Source: Candidatus Poseidoniaceae archaeon (GTDB lineage: Archaea > Thermoplasmatota > Poseidoniia > Poseidoniales > Poseidoniaceae). From it: a stretch of DNA of 6,587 nucleotides. Location of the stretch: the NCBI GenBank assembly GCA_013329295.1, contig DUKP01000223.1, forward strand, positions 2,999 through 9,585, in the 5' to 3' direction. Below the pieces are notes generated by a model. That model was not told where the DNA came from and ran no database searches. It saw nothing but the letters and a program-made list of their open reading frames with translations. The position numbers were made by a program, and so were the translations under genes. This document shows, piece by piece, positions 5,601 to 6,587 of the stretch; position 1 is the stretch's first letter, and each line of letters begins with the position of its first letter.

Positions 5601-6587
5601 GTCAGTTGACAAAGGGACTTATGATATCCTTGAACTTGGCATTTTTGTATCCATTAAATCTGAAGGAAACATTGTATTTGAAGAAATGTTGCCAGATGAG
5701 AGAGAAGTCGAAGTTAAAGCAGGCGATTGCCACACATTCGAGCAGGACGTAACCAAGAACTTTGAGTCTGGGAATCTAATCTTTAGCACTCCTGGCGCAC
5801 CTGAAGTTCAACCAGATGATATCGATGAATCAACTTGGCGTCAATCAAATTGGGTTTTGGATATTGATTTCTCACAAACACCAGGAGGATCTAGTGCAAC
5901 TCTTGGTATGCCGATAGAATGGAAATTAGATGCTGGTACAACCTTCCGAACATGGATGGTTAGAGTCAATGTATGCGTTCCTGAAGATGCGAGTATTGGT
6001 TCAAAGAGTTTCACTTTACAAGCGAATCTCGAAGGTTATCAAAAGGTTTCAGATTCGGGAAGATATACTGTAAATGTGATTCATGAGTACAGTTTGGATA
6101 CCGAAATAGAAAGAGATGCTGATAGAATTGTTTCAGTTACAGACTCAAATGGAAATCCAATCTCTGCTATTGCGGTAAATCCAGGAGAGAATCTCGTATT
6201 GCCTGTTACAACAACCAATAATGGAAACGGTCCGGACAGGTTTGATTTCCGCCTAACAACAGTGATTGATCCGAGCGGAATTCCAGTAAGAACAGGCCAT
6301 TGGGACATTACAATCCCAAGAGAAAGTTTGGAAGAATTAGATCGTGACTCTGATCAAACATTCGATGTATTGATGAATATTCCTGAGTTTGATATCGGGG
6401 CAGGATTATATGTGGTTGAATTCAAGACATTGTCCGAAGAAGCTTATCCAAATGAGGATAACCGAATTACTAGAGAGAGAGATATTGATTTCTTGTATGT
6501 ATATGTCAATGAGTTCTTTGACATGGAGATTACTATGGATTCAACAGTCGATAATTCAATCAAAGTTTCAGCACCCGGTAAGATTGT
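2554..6587 (+). CDS. Giant secreted protein: seven-blade propeller with inserted VWA domain, then Ig-like NEW3/CARDB-type domains (C-terminus outside window)
   Basis: The frame is open for 1344 codons to the window edge with no stop or frameshift. It starts with a signal peptide (residues 1-25). A propeller of seven recurring motifs of the type HPxIxVDxxxNIHIAWxD follows (about 53-785). A VWA domain (about 251-523) is inserted into blade 4. A chain of beta-sandwich domains then runs from about 786 to the end. These carry 'N(T/N)GNxxDxF' signatures (ITNTGNVQDSF at 939-949, TNNGNGPDRF at 1221-1230), typical of NEW3/CARDB-like surface domains. The protein is therefore exported and probably a cell-surface adhesion, ligand-binding or scaffolding protein rather than a known enzyme; no catalytic motif is seen. 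I expect a membrane anchor beyond the window. The start at 2554 is chosen for its GAGG site and because it puts the hydrophobic segment close to the N-terminus. An ATG at 2515 in the same frame would add 13 residues. The architecture is secure; the role is inferred. Confidence 0.9.
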   Translation, partial: MSQTFKSVSLVLIMLLSALSGMVVASDYAEANTVVITEPQQIVDGGSASDTQTAIVGDSQGNVHIIWARNNLHLYYSMLASNGEVLIDATQITNPGIHKVWHPDVVADEDDNIHIVWTDKSGTHKIMYTALSPYKIQPFNGQPSTDGAITGIDDVVISQRAQDRDWPSIDVDSQGNIHIAWEDEYDVLEKFFNQPQIYYSMIQPDFVTQDVITLFDDTLLTPIIGHKGHPDIVVDANDQVQIAWDDTRGGKVELVFVIDTSGSMYSEWADVCTVIYGGTFSDGSAFEGIKPLLEVANMTVYETIYGLTGGFGLPSAADSGDCAGYNQNAGPRSTALGDGDDSGGIRTLSTTVYNGNPYSGNSGEDWGPGTNWACLSWRDANDNVPGSPLAGGPNHKWNPNATKIVLPVSDEGPKDGDPSQQADDITSINEAHDSCVRAGVIPIGLYGQGYGGAGNIQSHFLDLAKCPNGVVSTQPRNCPGADPANNPSNVNAGGQAYEFPSGSGGAGAMALLVEAMVYVATNNSREIYMTVLDPYAKMNNDPTWVPGVEGHSVANGGYVEDTGSAETGHLVVVNDTRVTIDDAYSFHPSIGVDMQGNTHIAWMDARDYGFEKSANYEVYYTKLRLQGAGAFDGAEEGLSTYAIKKIQDTAISNVEGLEGLANNRPWSGHSIFPSLLTDEQNNVHIAWIDSGNVTAGEEIQYTRLNQTDLTGLGEFALDPWDIVSITSWASNKLGTDTGGRPEIGMNPAFANDLGSGAHVGWSDRNKCNDEQNGAFTICYSHVLTGQVDVELELGETFYHVIEPGEQTLYNLTMNNSTPGDIDLVADTYGLNITGVPQNWTAQLFFSENQTQITPTTPIFLKGGEFINFYLRVQAPTIYQANEDELAQIVVTAKSYKDPAIRSDLNTLTLMDVVHGISLDTSLSVQDIEQGSQATFSITITNTGNVQDSFLFWDPNTLEGQQEWLLPFGWEITFPLRVELDPGKSTTKILTVKVPSTEDPGAFVIYLKGWSEGEPIKSVDKGTYDILELGIFVSIKSEGNIVFEEMLPDEREVEVKAGDCHTFEQDVTKNFESGNLIFSTPGAPEVQPDDIDESTWRQSNWVLDIDFSQTPGGSSATLGMPIEWKLDAGTTFRTWMVRVNVCVPEDASIGSKSFTLQANLEGYQKVSDSGRYTVNVIHEYSLDTEIERDADRIVSVTDSNGNPISAIAVNPGENLVLPVTTTNNGNGPDRFDFRLTTVIDPSGIPVRTGHWDITIPRESLEELDRDSDQTFDVLMNIPEFDIGAGLYVVEFKTLSEEAYPNEDNRITRERDIDFLYVYVNEFFDMEITMDSTVDNSIKVSAPGKI
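2710..3303 (+). other. Propeller blades 1-3 and first half of blade 4
   Basis: The blade motif recurs at residues 53-69 (DSQGNVHIIWAR), 101-119 (HPDVVADEDDNIHIVWTD), 166-183 (WPSIDVDSQGNIHIAWED) and 228-246 (HPDIVVDANDQVQIAWDD). In the first three copies a matching outer strand follows 10-20 residues later: LHLYYSML, HKIMYTAL, QIYYSMI. The pattern resembles BNR/sialidase-like propeller repeats. The Asp-box itself (SxDxGxTW) is absent, so no glycosidase activity is implied. In blade 4 the outer strand does not follow; the chain passes straight into the VWA domain. Confidence 0.75.
3304..4122 (+). other. VWA (von Willebrand factor A) domain inserted in propeller blade 4
   Basis: Residues about 251-523. 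Strand VELVFVI leads into the metal site DTSGSM (Asp259, Ser261, Ser263). A later strand KIVLPVSDEGP (404-413) supplies the third-loop Asp410. GVIPIGLYG (439-447) is the next strand, and GAGAMALLVEAMVYVATNN (505-523) the closing helix. The VWA fold binds protein or other ligands through Mg2+/Mn2+ at this site. Between the first and third metal loops lie about 130 residues, longer than in a minimal VWA. They are rich in Gly, Asn and Asp, with GDGDDSGG (337-344) and EDWGPGTNW (364-372). The second-loop Thr of the metal site is not certain (Thr308 is a candidate). Six cysteines (272, 322, 374, 435, 466, 478) fall in this domain. Confidence 0.85.
4123..4908 (+). other. Second half of propeller blade 4 and blades 5-7
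   Basis: The chain returns to the propeller with REIYMTVLDP (525-534), which matches the outer strand missing from blade 4. Further motif copies lie at 586-604 (HPSIGVDMQGNTHIAWMD), 671-689 (FPSLLTDEQNNVHIAWID) and 745-763 (NPAFANDLGSGAHVGWSD). Their outer strands are YEVYYTKL (616-623), EEIQYTRL (697-704) and FTICYSHVL (775-783). Together with the N-terminal copies this makes seven blades. The last copy is the most diverged, as often happens at the closure of a propeller. Cys767 and Cys778 are close enough to form a disulfide within blade 7. Confidence 0.72.
4909..6587 (+). other. Tandem Ig-like NEW3/CARDB-type domains, open at the window edge
   Basis: From residue 786 the sequence becomes a string of beta-sandwich units. 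Approximate borders are 786-911, 914-1028, 1029-1180 and 1181-1322, with a fifth beginning at about 1325. Recurring features are a strand ending in an Asn-rich turn (TMNNSTPGD, ITNTGNVQDSF, TNNGNGPDRF) and a later 'LxPG(K/E)' or 'V(Q/N)xP' strand (VELDPGKSTTKILTVKVPS, 977-995). The third unit is the least typical. It contains Cys1059 and Cys1141, the only cysteines in this part. Such domains usually act as extracellular spacers or binding modules. Exact family labels would need a profile search. Confidence 0.6.

Overview
The window reads as a piece of an AT-rich chromosome, most likely from a marine planktonic euryarchaeon of the Marine Group II (Poseidoniales) type. The reasons are a DUF2299-like protein (a family I know mainly from archaea), a TATA-like box 21-27 bases before a start codon, and a giant secreted protein built from a beta-propeller, a VWA domain and NEW3/CARDB-like Ig-fold domains. 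This assignment is an inference. An AT-rich bacterium cannot be excluded from the sequence alone.

Layout: everything real is on the + strand, and coding is almost continuous. (1) 1-153 is the C-terminal end of a HIT-family (histidine triad) nucleotide-binding protein. (2) 150-1787 is a 545-residue membrane-associated PlsC-like phospholipid acyltransferase. Its start overlaps the HIT stop in an ATGA arrangement. (3) After 43 bases, 1831-2469 encodes a 212-residue DUF2299-like protein from a GTG start with a good ribosome binding site. (4) After 84 bases holding an inverted repeat and a TATA-like box, a very large exported protein starts at 2554 and runs off the right edge, still open after 1344 codons.

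The first two genes are probably translationally coupled. The third may be co-transcribed with them or have its own control, since a perfect 15-base palindrome lies in the gap. The fourth appears to have its own promoter. I see no obvious shared pathway. The acyltransferase would act at the inner face of the membrane, while the large protein is exported and probably displayed at the cell surface.

The main discovery is the domain architecture of the large protein. Seven copies of a propeller-blade motif can be counted, and blade 4 is split. Its 'WDD' strand and its 'EIYMT' strand are about 280 residues apart instead of 10-20, and the space between them is filled by a complete VWA domain with a DxSxS metal site. 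A second point of interest is the ester-type glycerolipid acyltransferase, which would be notable if the host is an archaeon.
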